Shown: positions 46,897 through 56,423, counted from the first letter of the stretch. The stretch is 64,000 bases of DNA from Mucilaginibacter terrae (GCF_031951985.1 NZ_JAVLVU010000001.1:3658001-3722000); one strand, 5' to 3'. Numbers and translations: made by a program. Notes: generated by a model from the sequence alone, not told the origin.

Positions 46897-47257
46897 GTCA
46901 TTTCAAACGATAATCTTAGGCGCTTTGCAATCTTGTCGCGCATATAGGGTTTCCTCTTTGAGGTGAATGCTTCTTCGTTTTAAGAAATTAATAAGTCATC
47001 ATTCAACTCAATGACTAATACTTGGGCGTTTCCGCCTCAGGCTGACTGCGCTATCCGCTACAATTCCTCACTTCGCTATGCTGCGTTCCGGGCTTTCCGC
47101 TACTATCGCTAACGCAAACTGCAATTTTCGTGAATCAGGGTTTACAGAATAATAACTCATGTTTGGAAACCCAAAGATTGCTTCGACAGCCAACGCTTTC
47201 TATAACGACGCGATGGGTAGGGCACTTCGAAAAGATTTCTCCTAACGTCGAAATGAC
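46897..47257 (+). repeat. CATTTCGAA family repeat interrupted by another repeat
   Basis: The left end (GTCATTTCAAACGATAATCTT) and right end (AAGATTTCTCC, then GTCGAAATGAC) match the two halves of the compact 81-base unit at 49932-50012 but lie 361 bases apart. In between, 47024-47115 is a distinct unit with GGGCGTT at its left and AACGC at its right and a CTATCCGCTAC/CTTTCCGCTAC internal repetition. No gene is visible in this 409-base gap. Confidence 0.6.
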
Positions 47258-47277
47258 AAGAGGTTGATTAATAATAA

Positions 47278-48618
47278 TTAATTCTTCATCATTACCGCAC
47301 TGTCATTCACTTCAAACGTGTGTTTCTTCAGCAAGTTAATTACTTCGGCACCGGCCAATAAAACCGGGCCGTAGCCGTGGGCGGCAAATACATTAACGGG
47401 GCGGTAATAGTAAAAAGCAGGGTCGAAGGCCATGCCGGTGCCCACGCAAACACCCTCCACCTGGCCTTGTGCGTTTACTTTGGTAGCGGTGGCGTTCCAG
47501 GCCAATAGGGTGGCAGGGCCAAAGGCTTTGCCGTTTAGCCAGCCGTTGTTAATGCCGCGGGCAAAGCAATAAGCATAAATAGCCGTGGCCGATGTTTCGA
47601 GGTAGCTGTCGTTACGGTCTACCAACTGGTGCCAAAAACCCAGGCTGGTTTGATAAGCTACCAAGCCTTTGGCTAATTTTTGGTATTGCTCCAATACGGC
47701 TTTACGGCCGGGGTGGGTTTCGGGCAGCACATCTAACAATTCGGTCATGGCCATTAAAGCCCAGCCGTTGGCGCGTCCCCAATGAAATTGCGGATGCACG
47801 TCCATTTCCTCAACCCAGCCATGCATGTAAACATTTTTTTCGTTGTTAAACATGCGCTTGCTGAATTGCAGTACCTGTTTTACCGCATCATCATAATACT
47901 TATTATCGCCGGTTAGCTTACCAAACTGGGCTATGGCGGGCACGCTCATAAACATATCATCCAGCCACAACGTGTTTTTAAGCGGACGGTTGCGGGCTAA
48001 AGTGCCATCGGCAAAGCGTTGTTGTTTAGTGGTTACAAAGTTGATAAAGCCATCGGCCAGTGGGCGCAAGCTGGCTGATGCACCTCCGGCACGAATAGTT
48101 TTTACCGAGGCTGCGCATAAAGCGCCGCAATCATCAAGCGCGCCGGGTTCCATCATAGAGTGCAGCGGGTTACGGCGGGCAACCTCTTTGCCTGTTTTTT
48201 TATATGCGGCAACGGCATCTGCCAAAAAGTTGAGGCGGGTTTTGGTGTATTCGGTATAGCGGTTGTCGCCGGTGGCTTGTCCGGCCAGTAACATACCGGC
48301 GTAGGTTACGCCCCATTCGTAGCTGGTTAGCCTGAAATCGCCGGGTTTAAATGTGGTTGAGGTATCAATAGCATTTAAAGCAACAGGCTGGTTGGTGCCG
48401 CGTTTAACAAACTGCGGCGGCGTGGTTTTGTCGAGGTATTCGAGCACACGGTCGAGTGTTTGCTTTACCTGGGCCGGGGTGGTAATATCGTACGGGGTAG
48501 GATAGTTTACCTTCATGGCATGTAAAGGCGTTACCACGTCGTTTACCTTTTGGCCAAAGGCAAGGTTGCAGGTTATTAGTCCGCAGCAAAGCAGCAGCGA
48601 GGCTTTAGTGGCTTTCAT
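47278..48618 (-). CDS. GH105-family unsaturated rhamnogalacturonyl hydrolase
   Basis: The 446-residue protein has a signal peptide (ending LAFGQ, about 23). The (alpha/alpha)6 barrel blocks are GALDDCGALCAAS, NTLWLDDMFMSVPAIAQFG, HPQFHWGRANGWALMAMTEL and DSYLETSATAIYAYCFARGI. They match GH88/GH105, which remove the unsaturated uronic acid left at chain ends by pectin lyases. The likely acid is the Asp of WLDD or of ALDD. The start at 48618 gives the signal peptide; a frame from 48798 runs through a repeat and is not credible. It is the leftmost gene of the pectin locus. Confidence 0.9.
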   Translation of the reverse strand: MKATKASLLLCCGLITCNLAFGQKVNDVVTPLHAMKVNYPTPYDITTPAQVKQTLDRVLEYLDKTTPPQFVKRGTNQPVALNAIDTSTTFKPGDFRLTSYEWGVTYAGMLLAGQATGDNRYTEYTKTRLNFLADAVAAYKKTGKEVARRNPLHSMMEPGALDDCGALCAASVKTIRAGGASASLRPLADGFINFVTTKQQRFADGTLARNRPLKNTLWLDDMFMSVPAIAQFGKLTGDNKYYDDAVKQVLQFSKRMFNNEKNVYMHGWVEEMDVHPQFHWGRANGWALMAMTELLDVLPETHPGRKAVLEQYQKLAKGLVAYQTSLGFWHQLVDRNDSYLETSATAIYAYCFARGINNGWLNGKAFGPATLLAWNATATKVNAQGQVEGVCVGTGMAFDPAFYYYRPVNVFAAHGYGPVLLAGAEVINLLKKHTFEVNDSAVMMKN

Positions 48619-48681
48619 ATTAGGTTGGTTGTGTTGAATAATTGGTTTGAGGAAAATGCAATAAGAGATCGTGCTTTTTAA

Positions 48682-48792
48682 AATTCCCCTCTTGAGAGGG
48701 GGCGGGCAAGACTGAGCGTTAGCAGGGGTGTGTAATTTGCAAACTTTGTATCTTCGAAAATACACACCCCTCCACCCCTCTCCAAAGGGGAA
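48682..48792 (+). repeat. CCCCTCTTGAGAGGGG family palindromic repeat, full copy
   Basis: The left part is AATTCCCCTCTTGAGAGGGG, then CAGGGGTGTGTA. The right part, TACACACCCCTCCACCCC and CCAAAGGGGAA, is its inverted match. The same 16-base core occurs in reverse orientation at 57864-57879. It fills the gap between divergent GH105 and GH43 genes. Confidence 0.65.
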
Positions 48793-48934
48793 CCGCACAA
48801 GTCCGTTGCGCTTTCTTTTAAAAGCTTTCCTGACAATGCACTCCTACACAAATAAAAACAAAATAACACAAACTATCTACCCAAAAACCGACAGTATAGG
48901 ACGGTTAAACTATTTCAGGATTGCACAATCTCAT

Positions 48935-48942
48935 TAACTTTG
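48935..48942 (+). promoter_or_regulatory. Candidate -7 box of the first GH43-like gene
   Basis: TAACTTTG matches TAnnTTTG, 25 bases before the ATG at 48968. A TTG lies at 48921-48923, closer than the usual -33 distance. Confidence 0.4.
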
Positions 48943-48967
48943 AAACATACCAATTAATCAACCCTAC

Positions 48968-49903
48968 ATGAGAAGTTTATACCTCTTCTTAATCCTGCTG
49001 CTTTCGGGCATAACGCGGGCACAAACTACCGATAACGGCGCATATGTGTTTTGTTATTTTAAAGGCAACAGCGCCGATGGCCTGCATTTAGCGTACAGCA
49101 CCGACGGCCTTAAATGGCAAGCCCTCAAAAACGACAGCTCATTTTTAAGACCCGCCGTAGCCAAAGACCGCCTCATGCGCGACCCATGTATCATTCGTGG
49201 TGCCGATGGCTTGTTTCACATGGTTTGGACCGTAAGCTGGGCCGACAAAGGCATTGGTTACGCGAGTTCAAAAGACCTTATTACCTGGAGCGAACAGCAA
49301 TTTGTGCCCGTAATGGCTAAAGAAGAAGGCGCGCGCAACTCATGGGCGCCCGAAATTACGTACGATGCCAAAAGCAAACAGTACATGATTTATTGGGCAA
49401 CCACCATTAAAGGCCGTTTCCCGGCACCCGATAGTACTGCCGAGGCCGGCTACAATCACCGCATTTACTACACCCTTACTAAAGATTTTAAAACTTACAG
49501 CGATGTAAAACTGCTGTACGAACCGGGCTTTAACATTATTGATGCTACCATACTGCCTTACGGCAAAAAGTACCTCATGTTTTTTAAGGACGAAACCCTG
49601 AAACCGGTTCAAAAAAACATTAAGATAGCCTATGCCGATAAACTGACCGGCCCCTACAAACAAGACGGTGGCAAAATAACCGGCGACTACTGGGCCGAAG
49701 GACCAACTGCCCTGCAAAAAGGCAAAGAATGGATTGTGTACTTTGACAAGTACCGCAACCACAAGTACGGCGCAGTATCATCAAGCGACCTTAAAACCTG
49801 GACCGATATATCCGACCAGATTCAGCTGCCGTCGGGGATTCGTCATGGTACTATATTTAAGGTTACTACTGCCGAGTTGGAGAGGTTGAAGGCGGTGAAG
49901 TAA
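48968..49903 (+). CDS. GH43-like five-bladed beta-propeller glycosidase
   Basis: The 311-residue protein has a signal peptide (ending TRAQ, about 19). Clan GH-F features are the base Asp in MRDPCIIRG, the pKa modulator Asp in NIIDATILP and the acid Glu in WAEGPTALQ, in the expected order. NSWAPEITYD marks the second blade. Members cut arabinan, galactan or xylan side chains. In this locus removal of rhamnogalacturonan side chains (galactose or arabinose) is likely, but the exact linkage is not predictable. Confidence 0.85.
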   Translation: MRSLYLFLILLLSGITRAQTTDNGAYVFCYFKGNSADGLHLAYSTDGLKWQALKNDSSFLRPAVAKDRLMRDPCIIRGADGLFHMVWTVSWADKGIGYASSKDLITWSEQQFVPVMAKEEGARNSWAPEITYDAKSKQYMIYWATTIKGRFPAPDSTAEAGYNHRIYYTLTKDFKTYSDVKLLYEPGFNIIDATILPYGKKYLMFFKDETLKPVQKNIKIAYADKLTGPYKQDGGKITGDYWAEGPTALQKGKEWIVYFDKYRNHKYGAVSSSDLKTWTDISDQIQLPSGIRHGTIFKVTTAELERLKAVK

Positions 49904-49931
49904 TGGTATATCCACAATAAATACCCACCCT

Positions 49932-50012
49932 GTCATTTCGAACGATAGTGAGAAATCTTTTCTGATTGATAGGCTTATCGACTTGAAAAGATTTCTCGTA
50001 CCTCGAAATGAC
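49932..50012 (+). repeat. CATTTCGAA family palindromic repeat, full compact copy
   Basis: GTCATTTCGAACGATAGTGAGAA is mirrored by GAAAAGATTTCTC and CTCGAAATGAC with a short loop. It lies 29 bases past the GH43-like stop, so it may form the 3' end structure of that mRNA. Besides this repeat nothing is visible in the 261-base gap. Confidence 0.75.
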
Positions 50013-50164
50013 AGGTTTGTGGTGCTCGTGAGAAGTGTAAATTCACGCCAGTACTAACAACCCCAACTGTAAACCTAATTCAGGACGGGTCAATATGTTT
50101 CATGAAACACTTTATGAAACACCGGGCAAAACCAGGCAATTTCGTGGTTTTTAACTGCAAAAAA

Positions 50165-51184
50165 ATGGAACAGACAAAGATATTCAAGATACTTTCAATC
50201 CTGCTTTTGGCAATGCTGCTTTGTGACAATTTAGTAGCGCAAAATAACAAGCAAGGCAAATTAGCACCCAAGCCCGCCTTCCGCGACCCGGTCTACGACG
50301 GCGCTGCCGACCCGGTAGTGATATGGAATAAGGGAGAGAAGAAATGGTTTATGTTTTACACCAATCGCCGGGCAAAAGACACTACTATTAGCGGCGTGGA
50401 GTGGGTGCACGGCACCCGCATAGGCATAGCCGAATCAAAAGATGGCGCTACGTGGAAATACCGCGATACGGCCGATATTCAGTACCGCCCCACAGCGGGC
50501 TACACTCATTGGGCACCCGAAATTATTGAGCACAAGGGTTTGTACCATATGTACTTAACCTATGTTCCGGGTGTGTTTAGCGATTGGAACCACCCGCGTA
50601 ACATACTGCACCTCACCAGCAAAAACCTGCTCAGCTGGAAGTACGAATCGACCCTGAAACTGGCTAATGATAAGGTAATTGATGCCTGTGTAATGCCCAT
50701 GCCCGATGGCAGCTGGCGCATGTGGTACAATAACGAAAGAGACCGAAAATCAGTTTACTACGCCGATAGCAAAGACCTTTATAATTGGACCGACGGCAAA
50801 AAAGCCATAGCCGACCAGGGCGGCGAAGGCCCAAAAGTTTTTAAATGGAAAGGCAAATACTGGATGATAACCGATGTATGGAAAGGCCTGGCCGTTTACA
50901 GCTCAGTCGATATGCAAAACTGGACCCGCCAACCCGGCCAGATATTGCAAACGCCCGGCACCGGCCCCGATGATGGTGTTATAGGCGGCCATGCCGATGT
51001 GGTGGTAAACAACAACAGAGCATATATCTATTACTTTACGCATCCCGGCCGTACTACGCCGCCGGCATCAAGCCAGTATCAGCGTCAGCGAAGTTCCATA
51101 CAGGTTGCCGAATTAAAAGAGGAAAACGGCGTTATATCCTGCGACAGGAATGCGCCAACTTACGTTAATCTCAAAGCTAACTAA
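50165..51184 (+). CDS. GH43-like (clan GH-F type) beta-propeller glycosidase
   Basis: The 339-residue protein has a signal peptide (ending NLVAQ, about 26) using the ATG at 50165; the frame from 50102 adds 21 residues. Propeller blocks are FRDPVYDGAADPVVIW (probable base Asp), YTHWAPEIIEHKGLYHMYL, KVIDACVMPMPDGSW (modulator Asp) and GGEGPKVFKWKGKYWMITD (probable acid Glu). It is related to GH43 or neighbouring propeller families such as GH117. The substrate is unknown; the neighbours point to pectin side chains. Confidence 0.75.
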   Translation: MEQTKIFKILSILLLAMLLCDNLVAQNNKQGKLAPKPAFRDPVYDGAADPVVIWNKGEKKWFMFYTNRRAKDTTISGVEWVHGTRIGIAESKDGATWKYRDTADIQYRPTAGYTHWAPEIIEHKGLYHMYLTYVPGVFSDWNHPRNILHLTSKNLLSWKYESTLKLANDKVIDACVMPMPDGSWRMWYNNERDRKSVYYADSKDLYNWTDGKKAIADQGGEGPKVFKWKGKYWMITDVWKGLAVYSSVDMQNWTRQPGQILQTPGTGPDDGVIGGHADVVVNNNRAYIYYFTHPGRTTPPASSQYQRQRSSIQVAELKEENGVISCDRNAPTYVNLKAN

Positions 51185-51189
51185 TAACA

Positions 51190-51218
51190 AAGGGCAGCAG
51201 TGTTACCACGCTGCCCTT
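51190..51218. terminator. Probable bidirectional terminator between convergent genes
   Basis: Perfect 9-base arms AAGGGCAGC (51190-51198) and GCTGCCCTT (51210-51218) lie between the convergent ends of the GH43-like gene and the seven-gene minus-strand operon. T-rich stretches on both sides are short. Confidence 0.7.
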
Positions 51219-51240
51219 CGTTATATTATCACGGATGCGA

Positions 51241-52386
51241 TTATTTAGTTAAACCGTATATCTCGCTTCCGGCTAACAGGAAACAGCCTAAACCGTAATC
51301 CTCAAAATCGGGAATGTGGTCGTAGTTAACCGGTTGCCCGTCTTTTGGCTCTTTACCAGTGCCCTGCACAAAGCCCAGCATACCATCAGGGTGAATACAC
51401 TCTTTGCTCATGGCGTTCCATGCTTTGGTAATAACCGGCAGGTATTTCTTTTTGCTTACAATGCCGTTTTTAACTCCCCAGGCCATGCCGTAAATAAACA
51501 GCGAGGTACCGGTAAGCTCTTTGCCACCGTAATTGGTTGGGTCCATCAAGCTTACGTTCCAGTAACCATCGGCACGTTGAAGTGGTACCAGTGCTTCCAG
51601 CATGTCTTTTAGCATGGTTACGTATTCCTGGCGGTGAGGGGCATTTTTAGGCATAACCTCCAGCACACGCACCATGGCGGCAACTACCCAACCATTACCG
51701 CGCGACCAGTAGCAATTAGCGCCGTTAGGCTCTTTATACGGTGGCACAAAGTCTTTATCTCTCCACCAAAGTTTTTCGGCAGGGTTGTATAAGCCGTTGC
51801 CGCCGTGCTTGGTTTTTGAGTAGTTGTAAATTTCGTACATCTTCTCATAGTAGCGATCGTCTTTATAAATGGCACCTAACTTAGCAAATATGGGCATAGC
51901 CATTTGTAGGGCATCAATCCAATGCCAATCGTCAACTTTATCGCTGGCAAGCATCAGGTCAATGTTTTTCTTGGTAGGCTCTATGTACTCAGGCTTTTTC
52001 TCGATCTGGTACAATTCAATATAAGTTTGGCTGCAGCATTGGTTATCGGCATTACGGGTATCCAAACCGTCGCGGGTTTCCCATTTGTGGTGGTTGCTCC
52101 AGTCCATGGCGTATTTGTAATATTTTTGCTGTTTATCAACTTTGTGCAATGCCATTAGGCCCTCATAGTAAACGGCGCGGGTCCACAGGTTACTGGTGCG
52201 TATGCGTTTAACGTTGGTTGGCGTAGCCGGGTCGGGCCATTTCTTCATAAAGTATTCATTGGCCAGGGCCATGTCGCTCACAATTTTGGCTTTAGATGGC
52301 AGCTTTTGCGCTTCGGCTCCTTTAAAAGGCGCAACCAGCATTAAACCCGCTATCACTACCGGTAAGGTTAGTTTACTCTTCAGCAT
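51241..52386 (-). CDS. GH88/GH105-family hydrolase, exported
   Basis: The 381-residue protein has a signal peptide (ending GAEAQ, about 27). Blocks are TRDGLDTRNADNQCCSQTY, DDWHWIDALQMAMPIFAKLG (likely catalytic Asp), NCYWSRGNGWVVAAMVRVLE and GTSLFIYGMAWGVKNG. It lacks strong similarity by eye to the other GH105 of the locus, so the pair may split short and long unsaturated oligomers or different sugars. It is the last gene of the operon that begins at 60608. Confidence 0.87.
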   Translation of the reverse strand: MLKSKLTLPVVIAGLMLVAPFKGAEAQKLPSKAKIVSDMALANEYFMKKWPDPATPTNVKRIRTSNLWTRAVYYEGLMALHKVDKQQKYYKYAMDWSNHHKWETRDGLDTRNADNQCCSQTYIELYQIEKKPEYIEPTKKNIDLMLASDKVDDWHWIDALQMAMPIFAKLGAIYKDDRYYEKMYEIYNYSKTKHGGNGLYNPAEKLWWRDKDFVPPYKEPNGANCYWSRGNGWVVAAMVRVLEVMPKNAPHRQEYVTMLKDMLEALVPLQRADGYWNVSLMDPTNYGGKELTGTSLFIYGMAWGVKNGIVSKKKYLPVITKAWNAMSKECIHPDGMLGFVQGTGKEPKDGQPVNYDHIPDFEDYGLGCFLLAGSEIYGLTK

Positions 52387-52415
52387 ATTTATAAGTTAAG
52401 TGTATTCTGTTGTTA

Positions 52416-53216
52416 TTACTTTGCAAGGTACTTATTCAGGGCAAAATCTTTACTTTGTTTGATGCCTTGGGCTACCAGTTTGGCGTTTAGTATGGCACCT
52501 GCTTCAATGGTATGGGTATGGTCTTTATCATTAAAGTAGGTCGATTTTACTTTTGCTTCGCCCTCGGTATCATAATCATCGGCCACTAAGGTGTTGAGGT
52601 CTATGAAGGTTGCGCCGGCTTGTTTGGCAGCTTCGGCAGCCCACTTGCCGTAATCGTTGGTGCTGCGGGTTACTTTGCCGTCTTTCCAGCTGTTGCGAGG
52701 GATAAGCGAGCAAACAGCCACGGTTGCGCCCTTGGCTTTGGCCTCGGTAATCATTTTGCGCAAATACCAGCCATAGCTGTGTATCACCTCGTTCTTTTTG
52801 GTAAGCGGATTGTATAGCTCCTGCGATTCATCGCTATTGCTTTTTATAGTACCACGTGCGCGTGAAGTATCCACCAACGGGCTCGAATCATTATGACCGA
52901 ACTGCATAATTACGTAGTCGCCCGGTTTAATTTTAGCAGCAACCTTGTCCCACCAACCCTGTGTTTGAAAGGTACGGCTACTGGTTCCGCCAAGCGCATC
53001 ATTCTCTACGGTAATTTTTGTGGTATCGAAATGATTAGCCAGGTAACTACCCCAGCCCCACAGGCCGCCATCGCCCTTGCCTTTACCATTTTTCACGGTC
53101 GAATCACCAACCAGGTAAAGCGTAGTTTTTGATTTCTGTATAAATGAAAAAAGCGCACTTGCACCCGCAAGCAGCAGCACGGCAACAAAAAATACTTTGA
53201 TATATCTGTTCAGCAT
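52416..53216 (-). CDS. CE12 rhamnogalacturonan acetylesterase
   Basis: The 266-residue SGNH hydrolase removes acetyl groups from pectin. It has an N-terminal signal or anchor helix (about 7-25). Nucleophile Ser39 lies in VGDSTVKNG, the oxyanion Gly in ALGGTSSRTF, Asn109 in FGHNDSS, and Asp232/His235 in KDHTHT. The stop of the next CE12 gene upstream in transcription is 6 bases away, so they are tightly coupled and probably arose by duplication followed by divergence. Confidence 0.92.
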   Translation of the reverse strand: MLNRYIKVFFVAVLLLAGASALFSFIQKSKTTLYLVGDSTVKNGKGKGDGGLWGWGSYLANHFDTTKITVENDALGGTSSRTFQTQGWWDKVAAKIKPGDYVIMQFGHNDSSPLVDTSRARGTIKSNSDESQELYNPLTKKNEVIHSYGWYLRKMITEAKAKGATVAVCSLIPRNSWKDGKVTRSTNDYGKWAAEAAKQAGATFIDLNTLVADDYDTEGEAKVKSTYFNDKDHTHTIEAGAILNAKLVAQGIKQSKDFALNKYLAK

Positions 53217-53222
53217 CGTAAT

Positions 53223-53990
53223 TTATTTTTTAAGGTATTTATTGAGTGCTATTGATTTATTGGCTTTGATACCCTCCACTACCGATTCGGCATTTACGGT
53301 AGCACCCATTTTATTGGTGTGGGTATGGTCGCCGGGGAAGAATTTCTTAACCGAATCGGCTCCCCATTTGTCGTATTTATCGGCCGATATGCCATTAAGG
53401 TTTACAAAGGCTACTTTTTCCTGTTCGGCAATTTCTTTAGCCCATTTGCCGTAGCTGCTATCAGCACGCAGCACTTTACCATTTTTAAATTGATTACGCG
53501 GAATCATCGACAATACAATCGGAGTAGCGCCTTTGGCTTTAGTTTCGCGGATGAATTTGCGCAGGTACCAGCCGTAAGTATGCACGGTTTCTTTAACGCC
53601 GTCTTTCCAGGTTAATTCTACGGTTTCTTCACCGGTGCCGCGCAATACGCCACGGTAGCCTGCTTTATTGGTGTCGGGCTTGCTGCCTTCGTTATGGCCA
53701 AACTGCATCAGCACATAATCGCCCGGTTTCAGCATCGAATCAACCCGGTGCCAGCGGTTTTCTTTAATAAAGGTACGGGTACTGCGACCGGCCATAGCCT
53801 GGTTATTTACGCTTATTTTACTCTCGTCAAAATAATTGCCTATGATGGAACCCCAGCCCCATTGTTCTTTGTCGTTATTATGAACGGTAGAATCGCCGAT
53901 GAGGTAAATAACCGGTTTAGATGGCTGCTTAAAGGCCAGCGTTGCCGCCAGTGCTATCAGGCCTATCCCTGTGAACTTTAATAGTTTCAT
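53223..53990 (-). CDS. CE12 rhamnogalacturonan acetylesterase, second copy
   Basis: This 255-residue SGNH esterase has Ser34 (IGDSTVHNN), the AMAGRSTRTF block, Asn100 in FGHNEGS (Glu replaces the usual Asp), and Asp221/His224 (GDHTHT). A signal segment spans about 3-20. The ATG at 53990 is chosen; a frame from 54047 adds 19 residues through intergenic sequence. Clear similarity to the neighbouring copy suggests duplication. Confidence 0.92.
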   Translation of the reverse strand: MKLLKFTGIGLIALAATLAFKQPSKPVIYLIGDSTVHNNDKEQWGWGSIIGNYFDESKISVNNQAMAGRSTRTFIKENRWHRVDSMLKPGDYVLMQFGHNEGSKPDTNKAGYRGVLRGTGEETVELTWKDGVKETVHTYGWYLRKFIRETKAKGATPIVLSMIPRNQFKNGKVLRADSSYGKWAKEIAEQEKVAFVNLNGISADKYDKWGADSVKKFFPGDHTHTNKMGATVNAESVVEGIKANKSIALNKYLKK

Positions 53991-54049
53991 TTTAATTAGT
54001 ATGGTTGGTTTGATTGGATAAAAGTAATATAGTTTAACCTCTCCCAACT

Positions 54050-54068
54050 CTTCCGTCTTAGGCGGAAG
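54050..54068. other. Small hairpin between GH2 and CE12 genes
   Basis: CTTCCG and CGGAAG arms surround a 7-base loop, in the only gap above 90 bases in this part of the operon. No T run follows. It may be an mRNA processing or stability element. Confidence 0.35.
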
Positions 54069-54084
54069 GGCTTTTGGATGCCTA

Positions 54085-56397
54085 TTATTTAGTTATTTGT
54101 AATGCGATACTTGCCTCAGGTAAACCGGCTACGCTCACTTTTAAGGTGGCTGTACCCGAACCTGCCCCGGCTTTAACTATGGCAATACACTTACCCTGAA
54201 ATGCTTTATGTTCGGTTCCCTGGTATTGCTCATGGCTGATGATGTCGCCGTTATCAACGGCCTGTAATATACCCGATCCGCTGATGCTGAATTTAACCAT
54301 ATTATCGGCATTGGCACATACGTTTCCTTCGGCATCAACAATACTAACCTTTACTATCGAAGCATCATCAAAATTGTGTGTTAGTTTATCCTGCGTAGCA
54401 GTTAACAATATTTTTGCAGGAGCACCGGCCGATTTAAATTCTTCAACCGCTACCTCTTTGCCTTTGTTACGGCCAACGGCTTTAAGGCTTCCTTTTTCAA
54501 AGGTTAAATCCCAATCGCGCGGAGAATCATCGGCCGGTTTGGGTTTTATGCCCTGCGATTTTCCGTTCAAAAACAATTCCACTTCATCGCAATTGCTGTA
54601 TACCTGAACCTTAGCATTATCGTAGGTACCAAAGTCAACCGGGGTCCAGTCGGCTACCCAGTTGCCCGCGCCATCATTGTCTGATTTGCGTACCATGTGC
54701 ACCACAGGTTTTTCGCTCCACCAGCTTTGGCGTTGTAGGCCTTGCTGTTTCCACTCACCGGTACGGGTAAACAGGCCCTGGTTATTAGTGGTTTCGGGCC
54801 AGGCAGCCTCGCCTAAATAATCAATCCCTGTCCATAAAAACTGACCGGCCATGTAAGGCTTGTCACGTAAAGCCAGCCACATGCTTAGTACGTGGGTATT
54901 TTCGGTGCCTATAACTTTCCAGTTGGGGTGAGCCTCGTGAGCAGCTATCAGCTCATTTTCACGGTAATTTTGACCTACCACGTCCATCATATCGGCAAAG
55001 CCGTTGGCATACACGCCCGATACGTTTGGCCTGAATAATGCCATGGTAACGGGACGACCGGGGTCGAGCTTGTGAATCAAATTTTGCTGGTCGCGATATT
55101 TTTTAAAGCCTACCGAATCTTTCAAACTGTCATGAATTTCGTTACCAACGCTGTAGAGCACTATGGATGGATGATTACGGTCGCGCATTACCATGTCGCG
55201 AGTATCGCGTTCCCACCACTCGGTAAAGTATAGGTTATAACCTTTTGCTGCACCGGGTTTTGAAGCGGTCCAGGTATCGAAGGTTTCGTCCATTACCACA
55301 AAACCCATGCGGTCGCATAAATCTAAAAACTCAGGCGCAACCGGGTTATGCGCGGTGCGGATGCCGTTTACACCAGCCTGTTTAAGCAATTTAAAACGTT
55401 GTTCCCAAACACTCAATGGCACTGCAGCGCCCACAGCGCCACCATCATGGTGTAAGCAAACGCCCTTAATTTTGATGTTTTGGCCATTGAGCCAAAAGCC
55501 TGTGGCCGCCTCAAACTTTGCTTCGCGAATGCCGACAGGCGTTTTAACCTCATCAATTATTTCGCTGCCTTTAGCAATGCGGGTTACAGCGGTGTATAGG
55601 TAAGGCTCGTCTAAATTCCATAACTTGGGGTTTGCCACCTGTGCATCAAAGCTAAAATCAACCGTTTGCCCTGCGGCAACAGTTTTTGCGCTGCCTGCTG
55701 TGCTAACCGTTTTACCGGCAGCATCTAAAACAGTGGTGGTTACCTTATACTCGCCTGCGACCTTGGTTGAATTAACAACCTGAGCCTGTATTTGTACGGT
55801 TGCCTTGGCAACAGTTGCCACTGGCGATTTTACATAAACACTCCACGGGGCAAAGTGAACCGTATTGTATGCCACCAATCTTACGTGCCTGTAAATGCCC
55901 GCACCGGTATAATAGCGTGATGCGGTTTGCAGGCTATTATCGGCCTTAACGGCAATTACATTGGGTTTGTCGTATGAAATATAAGGCGTTAAATCGTATA
56001 TAAAACTGATGTAGCCATAAGGGCGCTTGCCTAAATGATGACCGTTGACCCAAACATCGCTGTTAGCCATTACACCGTCGAACTCAACGGTTACATTTTT
56101 ACTCGCGTAGGTTTTACCAAGCGTAAATTGCTTGCGGTACCAGCCAATTCCGGCAGGTAAATAACCGCCGCCGCGGCTGGTTGGGTTGGCCTGGTCATAA
56201 GGCCCTTCAATACTCCAATCATGCGGAACGCTTAGCTTGCGCCAGGCTTTATCATTAAATGCAGTTTGCTCGGCACCCGTGGCATCACCTTTGTAAAATA
56301 GCCAGCTATCATCAAACGGGGTAATAATACGCGACTGCTGGGCATACAATGAAGCTGTTGCCAGCAAGAGGGAAATAAATAGGTAAATCTTCTTCAT
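54085..56397 (-). CDS. GH2 glycosidase, probable beta-galactosidase
   Basis: The 770-residue exported enzyme has a signal peptide (ending LYAQ, 1-20), a sugar-binding jelly roll (about 25-185), an Ig-like domain (about 190-290), a TIM barrel (about 295-575) and C-terminal DUF4982-like and Ig domains (about 600-770). The acid/base is Glu420 (SVGNEIHDS) and the probable nucleophile Glu499 (IGTENTH). RTAHNPVAPEFLDLCDRMGF is the usual GH2 block. In a rhamnogalacturonan locus it may remove beta-galactose from side chains; beta-glucuronidase is the main alternative. Confidence 0.9.
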   Translation of the reverse strand: MKKIYLFISLLLATASLYAQQSRIITPFDDSWLFYKGDATGAEQTAFNDKAWRKLSVPHDWSIEGPYDQANPTSRGGGYLPAGIGWYRKQFTLGKTYASKNVTVEFDGVMANSDVWVNGHHLGKRPYGYISFIYDLTPYISYDKPNVIAVKADNSLQTASRYYTGAGIYRHVRLVAYNTVHFAPWSVYVKSPVATVAKATVQIQAQVVNSTKVAGEYKVTTTVLDAAGKTVSTAGSAKTVAAGQTVDFSFDAQVANPKLWNLDEPYLYTAVTRIAKGSEIIDEVKTPVGIREAKFEAATGFWLNGQNIKIKGVCLHHDGGAVGAAVPLSVWEQRFKLLKQAGVNGIRTAHNPVAPEFLDLCDRMGFVVMDETFDTWTASKPGAAKGYNLYFTEWWERDTRDMVMRDRNHPSIVLYSVGNEIHDSLKDSVGFKKYRDQQNLIHKLDPGRPVTMALFRPNVSGVYANGFADMMDVVGQNYRENELIAAHEAHPNWKVIGTENTHVLSMWLALRDKPYMAGQFLWTGIDYLGEAAWPETTNNQGLFTRTGEWKQQGLQRQSWWSEKPVVHMVRKSDNDGAGNWVADWTPVDFGTYDNAKVQVYSNCDEVELFLNGKSQGIKPKPADDSPRDWDLTFEKGSLKAVGRNKGKEVAVEEFKSAGAPAKILLTATQDKLTHNFDDASIVKVSIVDAEGNVCANADNMVKFSISGSGILQAVDNGDIISHEQYQGTEHKAFQGKCIAIVKAGAGSGTATLKVSVAGLPEASIALQITK

Positions 56398-56423
56398 AAA
56401 GGTTGGTTTGGTTAGGCTTATAT

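Noticed and set aside
48619..48798. N-terminal extension of the GH105 gene to 48798
   Set aside because: It reads through a palindromic repeat, and a proper signal peptide begins at 48618.
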